From Streptomyces sp. NBC_01294 (GTDB lineage: Bacteria > Actinomycetota > Actinomycetes > Streptomycetales > Streptomycetaceae): 64,000 bases of DNA. Positions 35,975-44,809 of this stretch are shown here, piece by piece. The notes under the pieces were generated by a model. That model saw nothing but the letters and a program-made list of their open reading frames with translations. It searched no databases and had not been told where the DNA came from. Positions within the stretch are counted from its first letter, which is position 1. The number at the start of each line of letters is the position of its first letter. The translations under genes were made by a program, and so were the position numbers. The stretch covers positions 6,167,501 to 6,231,500 of the forward strand of contig NZ_CP108423.1 in NCBI RefSeq assembly GCF_035917235.1, written 5' to 3'.

Positions 35975-37816
35975 CTACGGGCGGAAGCGCAGCACCTGCG
36001 GGTCGTGGTCGCTGTTCTGGTCCGCGAACTCCGCGTTGATGTGCACGCTGTCGTACGTGAACTTCTTGATCGCCGGGCTGGTCAGGATCTGGTCCAGCAC
36101 CTGCGCGTTGCCCTGGAAGACGTACGAGTAACGCTCCGACTTCGGCAGCGACTTGATCGCCGGGTACAGCGCCCCGCCGTCCGCCAGCGCGTCCGTCGTC
36201 GCCGAGAACTCGAAGTCGTTGATGTCGCCGAGGACCAGGACGTTGGCGTTCTTGTCCGCCGCCAGGATCTCCTTCACGAAGCCGTTCACGGCCTGCGCCT
36301 GGAGCAGTCGCTTCTCCTCCGACTTGCGCACCGGCGGCTGGTGGTGCGAGGTCAGGCCCTCGTCGCCGCCCTTGGAGCCGAAGTGGTTGGCGATCACGAA
36401 GACCGTCTTGCCGCGGAAGACGAACTCGCCCGCGAGGGGCTTGCGGCTGTCCGCCCACGCCGGGTTCGCGGGGTCGATGCGGCCGGGGGAGCGGGTCAGG
36501 TGGGTCTTGCCGTTCTCCTTGACCACACCGGTCGCCGTCACCGCGTCACCCGGGGCGCGCTCGGTGAAGGAGACGCGCGCCGGGTTGAAGAGGAACACCT
36601 GGCGGATGTTGCCGCCGGGCTCGCCGCCGTCCTTCTTGTCCTCGGGGTTGATGGTCCGCCACTGGTAGGCCGGGCCGCCCGCCGCCGTGATCGCCGTGGT
36701 GAACTTCGTCAGCGTCTGCTCCGCCGAGACGGTGCCGTCGTTCTTGGCGCCGTTGTCGTCCTGGATCTCCTCCAGGGCGAGGACGTCGGGGGAGGCCAGG
36801 TTCTCGACGACGGCCTTGGCCAGCGCGTCGAACTTCTCCTGCGGGTCGGTCGGGTCGAGGTTCTCGACGTTGTACGTGGCCACCGCGAGCTCCTGCTCGG
36901 CCTGCGGCTTGGTCTTCTCGGGGGCGAGGGTGCCCGCCTTGACGGTGCCGAGGGTCCGGGCCACCAGCGTGTAGCCGCCGAACTGGTTGAAGTCCAGCGG
37001 GCCCTCGGTGGTGCCGGTCAGCTTGTCGCCGACGTTGGCCACCGGGAAGGGCTGCTGCGCGATGGGCGCGAGCTGCTGGATCTGCAGGCGGCCGGTGTTC
37101 TGGGACTCGTAGGAGCCGTAGACCGTGCCGCCGCGCTTGGCGGCGTTCTCCCAGCCCTTCACCGTGACCCACAGCTCCGAGTACGGGTCGGTGGCGCCGA
37201 CCACGCGCGAGGTGCCGATGCGGACGTTCATGCCCTCCAGGGACTCGTAGAAGTCCAGGGCGTAGCGCGAGGGCTCCAGGGCGAGGCCGTTGATGCTGCC
37301 GGCGGCGGCCGGGTCGCCGGCCGGGGCGTACTCGGCGGGCACCGTGTACTCGTTGATCGCGGCGGCCTCGGGCAGTGCGTTGCCGGAGGAGGCCACGGTC
37401 ACCGTCGGCTTGGAGATCTGGGTCACCGACTGGTTGCCGGAGGTCAGGCCGCCGGGGATGTACTCGCCGACCGTGCCGGAGACCTTGACCGCGTCGCCCA
37501 CGGCGACGGTCGGGACCGAGTTGGTGAAGACGAACACGCCTTCGCTCGTGGCGTCGCTGTCGTCGGCGTCCGGGTCCTGGATCCAGAAGCCGCGCGAGCC
37601 GTAGGTGCGCACGCCCGTCACGATGCCCTCGACATCGGTGACCTGCTTGCCGTTGAGCGGGGATATCCGGGTGGTGCCCTGGATGTCGTGGATGCGTACC
37701 GAACCGGCGGACGCGTCGCCCTCGGCCGCGTCGGCGGAGCCCGCGAGCAGGCCGGTGGCCAGAGCAGTGGCGACGAGGGCCGCGACGGCGGCGGAACGGG
37801 GATGCGAGGAGCGCAT
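35975..37816 (-). CDS. Secreted endonuclease/exonuclease/phosphatase family nuclease
   Basis: 613 residues. The N-terminal signal peptide is 'VAALVATALATGLLAGSADA' (about residues 11-30). Residues 35-290 hold OB-fold-like repeats ('VTDVEGIVTGVRTYG', 'DKLTGTTEGPLDFNQFGGY') and residues 310-613 the EEP domain: 'VATYNVENLDP', 'LALEEIQDDNG' (metal Glu), 'FVIANHFGSKGG', 'VLVLGDINDFEFS' and 'SDHDPQVL' (catalytic His/Asp). This is the ExeM/NucH-like extracellular DNase layout, which suggests scavenging phosphate from DNA. The ATG at 37816 has a GGAG 9 bases upstream. Confidence 0.9.
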   Translation of the reverse strand: MRSSHPRSAAVAALVATALATGLLAGSADAAEGDASAGSVRIHDIQGTTRISPLNGKQVTDVEGIVTGVRTYGSRGFWIQDPDADDSDATSEGVFVFTNSVPTVAVGDAVKVSGTVGEYIPGGLTSGNQSVTQISKPTVTVASSGNALPEAAAINEYTVPAEYAPAGDPAAAGSINGLALEPSRYALDFYESLEGMNVRIGTSRVVGATDPYSELWVTVKGWENAAKRGGTVYGSYESQNTGRLQIQQLAPIAQQPFPVANVGDKLTGTTEGPLDFNQFGGYTLVARTLGTVKAGTLAPEKTKPQAEQELAVATYNVENLDPTDPQEKFDALAKAVVENLASPDVLALEEIQDDNGAKNDGTVSAEQTLTKFTTAITAAGGPAYQWRTINPEDKKDGGEPGGNIRQVFLFNPARVSFTERAPGDAVTATGVVKENGKTHLTRSPGRIDPANPAWADSRKPLAGEFVFRGKTVFVIANHFGSKGGDEGLTSHHQPPVRKSEEKRLLQAQAVNGFVKEILAADKNANVLVLGDINDFEFSATTDALADGGALYPAIKSLPKSERYSYVFQGNAQVLDQILTSPAIKKFTYDSVHINAEFADQNSDHDPQVLRFRP

Positions 37817-38189
37817 GGTCAGTGACTCCGGTGTGGGAGAGAGGAAGGTGGGGGTGTGGCAGCGAGATCTGCGGGTGGCGTGCCGCCCCCGAGACATCTA
37901 CGCGCGTCAATTTCCTGTGTGGCCCGCAAAGTTGTCAAGCCCTCCAGGGAATACGGCAGACGACTGTGGGATGAACCAAAGGAGATGCCCCGCCGGAGGC
38001 GCCCGATATGCGTCTACGCTGGGACGCCGTACAACGGCCACACCTGTCGTCTGCGCCACATCTGGCATGCCCGCCCTGCCCGTCATGTCGGCCATGTCGC
38101 CGGAATCCGGGCGCTTCTGACGGGCCCGTCGGCCGGCCGGCCGGTCCGTGCCGGCATGCCCCTACCGCGTCCGCGAGGAGAACCGCCCC
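37817..38189. other. Divergent nuclease / conserved protein intergenic region
   Basis: 373 bases. A perfect -35-like TTGACA lies on the - strand at 37933-37938, upstream of the nuclease gene, but without a matching -10. No PHO-box-like repeat and no RNA gene were recognised. GCCGGCCGGCCGG near 38130 is simple GC repeat. On the + strand only GAGGAG at 38175-38180 is clear, the ribosome site of the next gene. Confidence 0.3.
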
Positions 38190-39749
38190 ATGTCCGCTGA
38201 GTCGCATCCCACACTGCCGCCGGTACGGCTGCACTCCGACGCGGAACTCGCCCGCGACGCCCTCGGCGCCCCGCTGTTCGCGCGCGCCGTACGACTCGCC
38301 CGCTGGGCCGGACCCGACACCCGCGTCGGCATCGGCGGCGAACTGGTCGCCGCCCAGCTGCCCGAGGCCGCCGCGGTGCTCGGCCTCGACGCCGCCGACG
38401 CGGAATCCGCCGGGTACGCGAGCCAGGCCTGGCGGGTGGCGGTGGACACCGGCCTGGTCGATGTGACCGAGCCGGAGGAGGACGGCGGGGTGGCCGGTCG
38501 GACGGACGGCGGGGCGGCCGACGGCACGTCCGACGGGGAGGGCGGCGGGGAGGGCGGCGAGGAGCAGTTCGGCACGGCCGCGCCCGGTGAGGACCTGGCG
38601 CTGGTGACGCGCGGTGCGCCCGGCGACGTGCTCGACCTCTGGCTCGCGGCCCTGGACGCGGTGCTCGCCGACGCGGCGGTCCCCGACCTCGACGGACTCG
38701 TCGACGCCCTGGACGCGGGGGGCGAGATCGACTTCGGCCGGCTGGACTGGAACCCGGGCCGCGAGGCGGACTTCCTCGACGAGGTCCTCGCCAACCTCTA
38801 CCTGCTCACCGTCTCCGAGGGCAGGGCTGCGGACGGACCGGTTCCGCTACCGGTGCTCGCCGCCTCGATGGTCGTGCCCGACGGCATGGGCGAGCCGACC
38901 GACGCCGTGCTGGAGCAGATCTCGGATGCGATGATGCGCCTCGACGACCAGTTCCGGCAGCTGGAGCCGATCGGACTGGTCGAATTCCGGCCGGTCGACG
39001 AGGAGCTGATGGCGGAGGCCGCCGACGAGGAGGCCACCGCCGGCGGCTCGGCCGGCCGCGACGGCGGGGACGCCCGGGACGACGAGGACGTCTCCCGCTA
39101 CGGCATGGTCCGTCTGACCCCGCTCGGCCTGTACGGGGTCCGGGCCCGGATGCTGGAGGCCGGCGTCGACGCGCCCGCCGTCGGTGAACTGGCCGGCAAG
39201 GGCGCCGACGCCCTGCTCGACGCGGTCGCCTTCTACTCCGAGGGCGCGGCGCAGGCCGAGATCGAACAGTGGCTGGCCGGCCGTGAACTGCCCGCCGCGG
39301 CCGCGGAACTGCTGGCCGCCGCCCGCGGGGACGACGAGGGCGGCCCGCTGCGCCGGCTGCGGTGCCAGCAGGCCCTGGCGTCGGCCGGGCCGGAGGCCGA
39401 GCCGGCGGTCCGCTCGGTGCTGGACGACCCGGAGCTCGGCGGGCTCGCCCGGGTCTGGCTGGCGGAGCGCGGTCTGCGCGACGTACCGGCGCCGGACCCG
39501 GAGATGGTGTTCTGGCTGACCGTCGACACGATCGCGGCGCAGCTCGCCGCCGACGGGGAGACGCAGGAGCTGCCGCTCCTGATGGAGACCCTGACCGCTC
39601 ATCACGCGGGGTTCTTCGACCAGGTGTGGCGCGTGGAGCACCCGGCGACGGCCCACGTCCTGGAGGCGATGGGCCGATTGCACCCGGACCGGAAGGCGGC
39701 GAAGGAGGCCCGCAAGGCCGCGTTCAAGGCGCGCTCCCGCCGGCCGTGA
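38190..39749 (+). CDS. Large conserved Streptomyces protein of unknown function
   Basis: 519 residues, acidic, soluble, no signal peptide. It is rich in Ala, Glu and Asp, with two low-complexity acidic linkers (around residues 95-130 and 270-300). Helical blocks include 'DVLDLWLAALDAVLADAAVP' and the C-terminal 'HPDRKAAKEARKAAFKARSR', a basic tail opposite in charge to the rest. I do not recognise a domain. The ATG at 38190 has GAGGAG at 38175-38180. Confidence 0.75.
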   Translation: MSAESHPTLPPVRLHSDAELARDALGAPLFARAVRLARWAGPDTRVGIGGELVAAQLPEAAAVLGLDAADAESAGYASQAWRVAVDTGLVDVTEPEEDGGVAGRTDGGAADGTSDGEGGGEGGEEQFGTAAPGEDLALVTRGAPGDVLDLWLAALDAVLADAAVPDLDGLVDALDAGGEIDFGRLDWNPGREADFLDEVLANLYLLTVSEGRAADGPVPLPVLAASMVVPDGMGEPTDAVLEQISDAMMRLDDQFRQLEPIGLVEFRPVDEELMAEAADEEATAGGSAGRDGGDARDDEDVSRYGMVRLTPLGLYGVRARMLEAGVDAPAVGELAGKGADALLDAVAFYSEGAAQAEIEQWLAGRELPAAAAELLAAARGDDEGGPLRRLRCQQALASAGPEAEPAVRSVLDDPELGGLARVWLAERGLRDVPAPDPEMVFWLTVDTIAAQLAADGETQELPLLMETLTAHHAGFFDQVWRVEHPATAHVLEAMGRLHPDRKAAKEARKAAFKARSRRP

Positions 39750-39847
39750 GCGGAGCGGCCCCGGGCGGGTGGCGACAATGCGCCGTTTCCTGGGCCGGAG
39801 TTGGCCATTCCGGCCACGGGCAAGGGGCCGGTTCCTCGTGGTGGGTA

Positions 39848-39865
39848 GTTCAGCCGCCGTTCACG
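39848..39865 (+). promoter_or_regulatory. Candidate PHO box (PhoP site)
   Basis: GTTCAGC (39848-39854) and GTTCACG (39859-39865) have exactly the 11-base period of Streptomyces PhoP direct repeat units, whose consensus is GTTCACC. They lie about 70-85 bases before the start of a PhoX-type phosphatase gene. The second unit matches 6 of 7 and the first 6 of 7. Confidence 0.55.
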
Positions 39866-39933
39866 TGCGGGCGAGAGCGTGTGCGCCGACGACCGCACGA
39901 CAGGCGCACCACCTCCCCACCCCTGGAGACCCG

Positions 39934-41373
39934 ATGCCGCTCAGCCGTAGAGACTTCACCGCCCGTACCGTCCTCGCCGGCGCGGGCGTCGCGCTCACCG
40001 GGACGGTCGGCGCCCTCGCCACCGCCCCGGGGGCGCTGGCGGCCGACGACGGTACGGCCCGCGACGAGCACGGGCGGCCCTGCGAGCCCGGCTACGGCCC
40101 CCTCGTCCCCGACCCGGCCGGAATCCTGGCCCTCCCGGCCGGATTCACGTACCGCGTGATCACGCACAGCGGTGTCACCAAGCTCGTGTCCGGCGAGAGC
40201 ACCCCCTCCAACCACGACGGGACCGCCGCCTTCGAGGGCCACCGCGGGGTCACGCTCCTCGTCAACAACCACGAGCTCAAGGGCAAGCGGGAGGGCTGGG
40301 CCCACCCCGTCCCGCTCACCGAGGGCCTCGTCTACGACCCGGCCGCGGCCGGCGGCTGCACGGTCGTCGAGGTCCGGCGCGGCGGCGAGGTCGCCGAATG
40401 GGTGGGCATCGCCGGTACGTCGACCAACTGCGCGGGCGGCGCCACCCCCTGGGACACCTGGCTGACCTGCGAGGAGAACTCCGACCTCGCCGGCAAGAAC
40501 GGCATGACCAAGGACCACGGCTACGTCTTCGAGGTCGACCCGCACGACCGCCGCGCCAACCGCGACCCGCGGCCCGTCAAGGCGTTCGGGCGCTACGACC
40601 ACGAAGCCGTGGTCATCGACCCGCGGCAGGGCCACGCGTACCTGACCGAGGACGCCTCCGGCCCCAACGGGCTGCTCTACCGCTGGACCCCGCCCCGCGG
40701 CTTCCGCCACGGGCGCGGCAGGCTCCGTACGCTCGCCGCCGACGCCGGCGTGCTCCAGGCCGCCAAGTGCACCGACCGCCTGGGCCGGTTCGTCGACGAC
40801 CTCTCGCGCGCGACGAAGATCGGCACCGTCTACGGGGTCGACTGGGTGGACGTGGCCGACCGCGACGCCCGGACCGTGCCGGTGCGCAAGCAGTTCGCGG
40901 ACGGCGTGGTGACGCGGGGGCGCAAGCTGGAGGGCATGTGGTGGGCGGACGGCGGCGCGTACTTCGTCTCCTCCTTCGCCCGTGAGGAGAGCCCGGGCGC
41001 GGCGCACGACGGCCAGGTCTGGTTCTACGACCCCAAGCGGCGCACCATCCGGCTGACCGTCCTCATCGGGGTCAACGCGGACCCGTCGACGGGCGGCGGC
41101 TACGACGGCCCCGACAACATCACCGTGTCCCCGTACGGCGGGCTGATCCTCGCGGAGGACGGCTCGGGGCTGCAGCACCTGTTCGGCGCGACCGCTTCGG
41201 GCCGTACCTATCCGCTGGCGCGCAACGAGCTGAACGTGGGGTCGCCGCAGGAGCCGGAGTACTCCGAGTTCACGGGTGTCTGCTTCTCCCCGGACGGGCG
41301 CACGCTGTATGTCAACATCCAGGACCCGGGCATCATGCTGGCCGTCACCGGGCCGTGGCGGCGCGGACACTGA
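39934..41373 (+). CDS. Tat-exported PhoX-type alkaline phosphatase (DUF839)
   Basis: 479 residues. A twin-arginine signal ('LSRRDFTARTVLAGAGVALT', cleavage after about residue 37) predicts export of a folded, cofactor-loaded enzyme. The PhoX/DUF839 beta-propeller blocks are 'NHDGTAAFEGHRGVTLLVNN' (Ca/Fe site Asn-His), 'DTWLTCEENSD', 'GRYDHEAVVIDPRQGHAYLT', 'YLTEDAS' and 'LEGMWWADGGAYFVSS'. PhoX enzymes hydrolyse phosphomonoesters with Ca and Fe. The ATG at 39934 is taken; open frame upstream is not protein-like. A PHO-box-like repeat upstream fits phosphate control. Confidence 0.88.
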   Translation: MPLSRRDFTARTVLAGAGVALTGTVGALATAPGALAADDGTARDEHGRPCEPGYGPLVPDPAGILALPAGFTYRVITHSGVTKLVSGESTPSNHDGTAAFEGHRGVTLLVNNHELKGKREGWAHPVPLTEGLVYDPAAAGGCTVVEVRRGGEVAEWVGIAGTSTNCAGGATPWDTWLTCEENSDLAGKNGMTKDHGYVFEVDPHDRRANRDPRPVKAFGRYDHEAVVIDPRQGHAYLTEDASGPNGLLYRWTPPRGFRHGRGRLRTLAADAGVLQAAKCTDRLGRFVDDLSRATKIGTVYGVDWVDVADRDARTVPVRKQFADGVVTRGRKLEGMWWADGGAYFVSSFAREESPGAAHDGQVWFYDPKRRTIRLTVLIGVNADPSTGGGYDGPDNITVSPYGGLILAEDGSGLQHLFGATASGRTYPLARNELNVGSPQEPEYSEFTGVCFSPDGRTLYVNIQDPGIMLAVTGPWRRGH

Positions 41374-41420
41374 CGCCGCCGAGGCGCGCGCACGGACGCC
41401 GCAGACGCGCCCTCACGCCG

Positions 41421-41597
41421 TCACTGGGCCGGGGAGACCTCCGCGCGCGAGGCCTCGGCCCACTCCGCCAGCAGGAACTCATACGCCTGCGACGGCCACT
41501 CGCCGTCCACCCGGGTCTCGACCAGGTGCCGTATCGCCTCGTTCGCCTCGGCGGCGGACGGGCGGGCGGGCCCGGCGGGTGTGAGCGTCTCGTACAT
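41421..41597 (-). CDS. Small conserved hypothetical protein
   Basis: 58 residues, helical, acidic ('AEANEAIRHLVETRVDGEWP', 'AYEFLLAEWAEASRAEV'). No domain recognised. The ATG at 41597 has GGAGG only one base upstream, so an earlier GTG (near 41620) is possible. It is convergent with the phosphatase gene. Confidence 0.5.
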   Translation of the reverse strand: MYETLTPAGPARPSAAEANEAIRHLVETRVDGEWPSQAYEFLLAEWAEASRAEVSPAQ

Positions 41598-41699
41598 GCC
41601 TCCAAGGCTACGGGCGGGCACTGACAGCCACCTACGGATTACGCGTGGCATCCATCACCCGCGATCCGCCCCGGTGGCTGGACGTGCCCGCCCACCTGC

Positions 41700-42959
41700 T
41701 CAGAGTGCCTGCGAGGCCGGCTTGACCATGCCGCGCACTGTGCGCGACTTCACAAAGTCGCCCATGGCGGTCATCTCCCACTCGCCGGAGAACTGTTTGA
41801 TCAGCTTCGCCATCATCACGCCGGTCTGGGGCTCGGCGGAGGTGAGGTCGAAGCGCACCAGCTCCTCGCCGCTCGCCGCGTCGATCAGACGGCAGTAGGC
41901 CTTGGCCACCTCGGTGAACTTCTGGCCGGAGAAGGAGTTGACCGTGAAGACCAGGCCAGTGGCGTCGGCGGGGATCCGGCCGAGGTCCACGACGATCACC
42001 TCGTCGTCGCCCGCGCCCTCACCGGTGAGGTTGTCCCCCGAGTGCTTGACGGCGCCGCCCAGGATCGACAGCTTGCCGAAGTAGCAGCTGTCGATGTGGT
42101 TGCGGTTGGGGCCGTACGCGATGACGGAGGCGTCGAGGTCGATGTCGCGGCCGCGGAACGCGGGCTCCCAGCCCAGGCCCATCTTGACCTGGGAGAGCAG
42201 CGGGCGGCCGCCCTTGACCAGGGAGACGGTCTGGTTCTTCTGGAGGGTGACCCGGCCCTTGTCGAGGTTGATCTTCCCGGTGCCGGCTGCTGCGGCGGCG
42301 GGCGCGGCGGGTGCCGCGGCGGGGACCGGTGCGGCCGGGGTGGGCGTCGTCGCGCCGCCGAGCCAGGGGGAGGCCGGGTAGGAGACCGGCGGGGCCGGGG
42401 GCGCGGGCGGGGCCTGAGGTGCGGGCGGGGCGACGGGGGCGGCCGCGGGAGCCGCCTCCTCCTCGACGGAGACCCCGAAGTCGGTGGCGATGCCCGCGAG
42501 GCCGTTGGCGTACCCCTGGCCGACCGCGCGCACCTTCCACACGCCGCCGCGCTGGTAGATCTCGACGATGACGAGCGCGGTCTCGGCGCCCAGCTGCGGC
42601 GGGGTGAAGGAGGCGATCACCGCGCCGCCGTCGGCGTTGCGCACGGTGCCGGTGGGCTCGATGCCCTGGAACGACTGCCCGGCGGCGTCGGGGCTGGCCG
42701 TGACCACGATCCGCTCGATGCCCGGGGGCAGCGCGCCGGTGTCCACGGTGATCGAGTCCGGTGCCGAACCCCCGCCGGACCGGTAACCGACACCGGGACC
42801 GGAGGGCTGGTTGAAGAAGATGAAGTCGGCGTCGGAACGCACCTTGCCGTCCGCCGTGAGGAGCAGGGCCGATACGTCGAGTCGCACCGGCGCAGCCACG
42901 TCCACCGTCACGCGGACGGCATTGAGCGGCAGGTTGGATCCAGGGGTCATAGCGGTCAT
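41700..42959 (-). CDS. Double-domain TerD family protein
   Basis: 419 residues. Residues 1-160 and 235-419 are two TerD/vWA-like domains: the first begins 'MTPGSNLPLNAVRVTVDV', and the second 'GKINLDKGRVTLQKNQTVSL' continues into 'VKMGLGWEPAFRGRDIDLDASVIAY' with the DxDxS calcium-binding residues. They are joined by a Pro/Ala linker of about 60 residues. TerD proteins bind calcium and occur in tellurite-resistance and stress operons; no other ter genes are here. The ATG at 42959 is used; 42950 is possible. Confidence 0.88.
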   Translation of the reverse strand: MTAMTPGSNLPLNAVRVTVDVAAPVRLDVSALLLTADGKVRSDADFIFFNQPSGPGVGYRSGGGSAPDSITVDTGALPPGIERIVVTASPDAAGQSFQGIEPTGTVRNADGGAVIASFTPPQLGAETALVIVEIYQRGGVWKVRAVGQGYANGLAGIATDFGVSVEEEAAPAAAPVAPPAPQAPPAPPAPPVSYPASPWLGGATTPTPAAPVPAAAPAAPAAAAAGTGKINLDKGRVTLQKNQTVSLVKGGRPLLSQVKMGLGWEPAFRGRDIDLDASVIAYGPNRNHIDSCYFGKLSILGGAVKHSGDNLTGEGAGDDEVIVVDLGRIPADATGLVFTVNSFSGQKFTEVAKAYCRLIDAASGEELVRFDLTSAEPQTGVMMAKLIKQFSGEWEMTAMGDFVKSRTVRGMVKPASQAL

Positions 42960-43050
42960 GCCCGGAGAACGAGCGGAGGGGCTTTGCCGTTCCCTTACCC
43001 TCGCCGGAGATTTATGCACCGGGCGTACGTGCACCCGTTCGGCTCCGCCC

Positions 43051-43090
43051 GGCCTGCCCGGCCTGCCCGGCCTGCCCGGCCTGCCCGGCC
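43051..43090. repeat. 9-base tandem repeat GGCCTGCCC
   Basis: About four and a half copies of GGCCTGCCC lie between the TerD and aldehyde dehydrogenase genes, followed by GC-rich imperfect repeats to about 43140. No gene is present. Confidence 0.85.
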
Positions 43091-43158
43091 CGCGCGGCCC
43101 GGGCTCCCGGCCGTTCTCCCGGCCCGGGGCTCCCGGCCGCGCGGCGTGCGGGCCGCGC

Positions 43159-44682
43159 TCAGCCGCCCGTCACGCGCCGCGGCAGCCCCAGCGGGTTGGC
43201 CTCCCGAAGCTCCGCCGGAAGGAGCGCGTCCGGCACCGACTGGTACGCCACCGGCCGCAGCCAGCGCTCGATCGCGGTCCCGCCCACCGAGGTGGAGTGC
43301 GAGGTCGCCGCCGGGTACGGGCCGCCGTGGTGCTGGGCCGGCGCCACCGCGACCCCGGTCGGCCAGCCGTTGACCACGATCCGCCCCGCCAGCTCCGTGA
43401 CCTGCCCGATCAACTCGGCGGCCGGGCCCGGCGCGCCGTCGCTCTCGGCGGCCGACAACTGGAGGGTGGCGCTCAGGTTCCCGCCCAGCCGCCCGAGGAC
43501 CGCGCCGGCCTCGCCCTGGTCGGCGTACCGCACGACGACGGTCACCGGGCCGAAGCACTCCTCCAGGAGGAGGTCGTACGCGCCGCCGTCGAGGAGGCTC
43601 CCGGCGGGCACGGTCAGGTAGCCCGCGCCGACGGTGTGCTCGCCGCCGGAACCCGGGGTGACGGGCGCCTCGACGCCGGGCAGCGCGGCCCGCTCGCGCA
43701 CGCCGGAGACGAAGTTCTCCCGCATCCGGTGGTCGAGCAGCACCCCCGGCTCGGTCTCCCCGAGCGCCTTGGTGAGCGCGCCGGTGACCCGGTCGCCGTC
43801 CGCGCCCACGGGGACCAGCACCAGGCCGGGCTTCACGCAGAACTGGCCGACGCCGAGGGTGACCGAGCCCGCGAGCCCGCTGCCGATCTCCTCGGCGCGC
43901 TCGGCGGCCGCGGCCGGGGTGACCACGACGGGGTTGAGCGAGCCCAGTTCGCCGTGGAAGGGGATGGGGACGGGCCGGGCGGCGGCCGCGTCGAACAGGG
44001 CCCGCCCGCCCCGGATGGAACCGGTGAATCCGGCGGCGGCCACCAGCGGGTGGCGGATCAGCTCCAGACCGGCGTCGAACCCGTGCACCACGCCGACGAC
44101 TTCGGCCGGGAGCCCGACGCTCACCGCCGCACGGCGCAGCAGCGAGACGCACAGCTCGGAGGTGGCGGGGTGGTCGGGGTGCGCCTTGACGACCACCGGA
44201 CAGCCGGCGGCCAGCGCGCTCGCGGTGTCCCCGCCCGGGACGGAGAAGGCGAGCGGGAAGTTGGAGGCGGCGTAGACCGCGACCACGCCGAGCGGGACCT
44301 TGTAGCGGCGCAGTTCGGGGCGGGGCGGGCTGAGGGAGGGGTCGGCGCGGTCGATCCGGACGTCGAGGTAGGCCCCCTCGTCCACGGCGTCGGCGAAGGC
44401 GCGCAGCTGGCCGGTGGTGCGGGCCAGTTCGCCCGTGAGCCGGCCCGGGCCGAGCGCGGTCTCGGCGTCGGCGGCCTCGATGACGTGGGCGGCGGCCTCG
44501 TCCAGCAGGGTGGCCGCGGCGCGCAGGAAGGCGGCGCGGGCGGTGGCGTCGGCGAGCGGGCCGCGGGTGGCGTGGGCCGCCCGTACGGCTTCGTCCACCT
44601 CCAGGGATGTGGCCTCCACCGCAACCTGTTCGCGCTGCTTCCCGGTGCGGGGGTCCACACTCCAGACTGGTGTCGTTGTCAT
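43159..44682 (-). CDS. NADP-dependent aldehyde dehydrogenase (ketoglutarate semialdehyde type)
   Basis: 507 residues. It matches the group that oxidises 2,5-dioxopentanoate (alpha-ketoglutarate semialdehyde), the last step of several sugar-acid and proline-derivative pathways. Blocks visible: 'YAASNFPLAFSVPGGDTASA' (cofactor domain), 'VVKAHPDHPATSEL', 'AAGFTGSIRGGRALFD', 'PFHGELGSLNPVVVT', 'GVGQFCVKPGLVLVP' (catalytic Cys) and 'EECFGPVTVVV'. The ATG at 44682 has AGGAGG 9 bases upstream. It diverges from an IclR gene with a palindrome between them, so it is probably induced by its pathway substrate. Confidence 0.92.
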   Translation of the reverse strand: MTTTPVWSVDPRTGKQREQVAVEATSLEVDEAVRAAHATRGPLADATARAAFLRAAATLLDEAAAHVIEAADAETALGPGRLTGELARTTGQLRAFADAVDEGAYLDVRIDRADPSLSPPRPELRRYKVPLGVVAVYAASNFPLAFSVPGGDTASALAAGCPVVVKAHPDHPATSELCVSLLRRAAVSVGLPAEVVGVVHGFDAGLELIRHPLVAAAGFTGSIRGGRALFDAAAARPVPIPFHGELGSLNPVVVTPAAAAERAEEIGSGLAGSVTLGVGQFCVKPGLVLVPVGADGDRVTGALTKALGETEPGVLLDHRMRENFVSGVRERAALPGVEAPVTPGSGGEHTVGAGYLTVPAGSLLDGGAYDLLLEECFGPVTVVVRYADQGEAGAVLGRLGGNLSATLQLSAAESDGAPGPAAELIGQVTELAGRIVVNGWPTGVAVAPAQHHGGPYPAATSHSTSVGGTAIERWLRPVAYQSVPDALLPAELREANPLGLPRRVTGG

Positions 44683-44701
44683 GGCCCACTGCCTCCTGGA
44701 T

Positions 44702-44719
44702 CGTTCAGTATTCTGAACG
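44702..44719. promoter_or_regulatory. Palindromic operator candidate for the IclR regulator
   Basis: CGTTCAG-TATT-CTGAACG is a perfect 7-base inverted repeat in the 127-base divergent region, 20 bases before the dehydrogenase start and 90 before the IclR start. IclR-family dimers bind palindromes of this length. Confidence 0.6.
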
Positions 44720-44809
44720 CGGTTCCGGTGGATGAATGATCACATCTGCTGCGGACTCTATTTCCGCGTCCTGCGCGTGACAAGAGGCGACCAGAGGGGA
44801 AGCAGGCGT

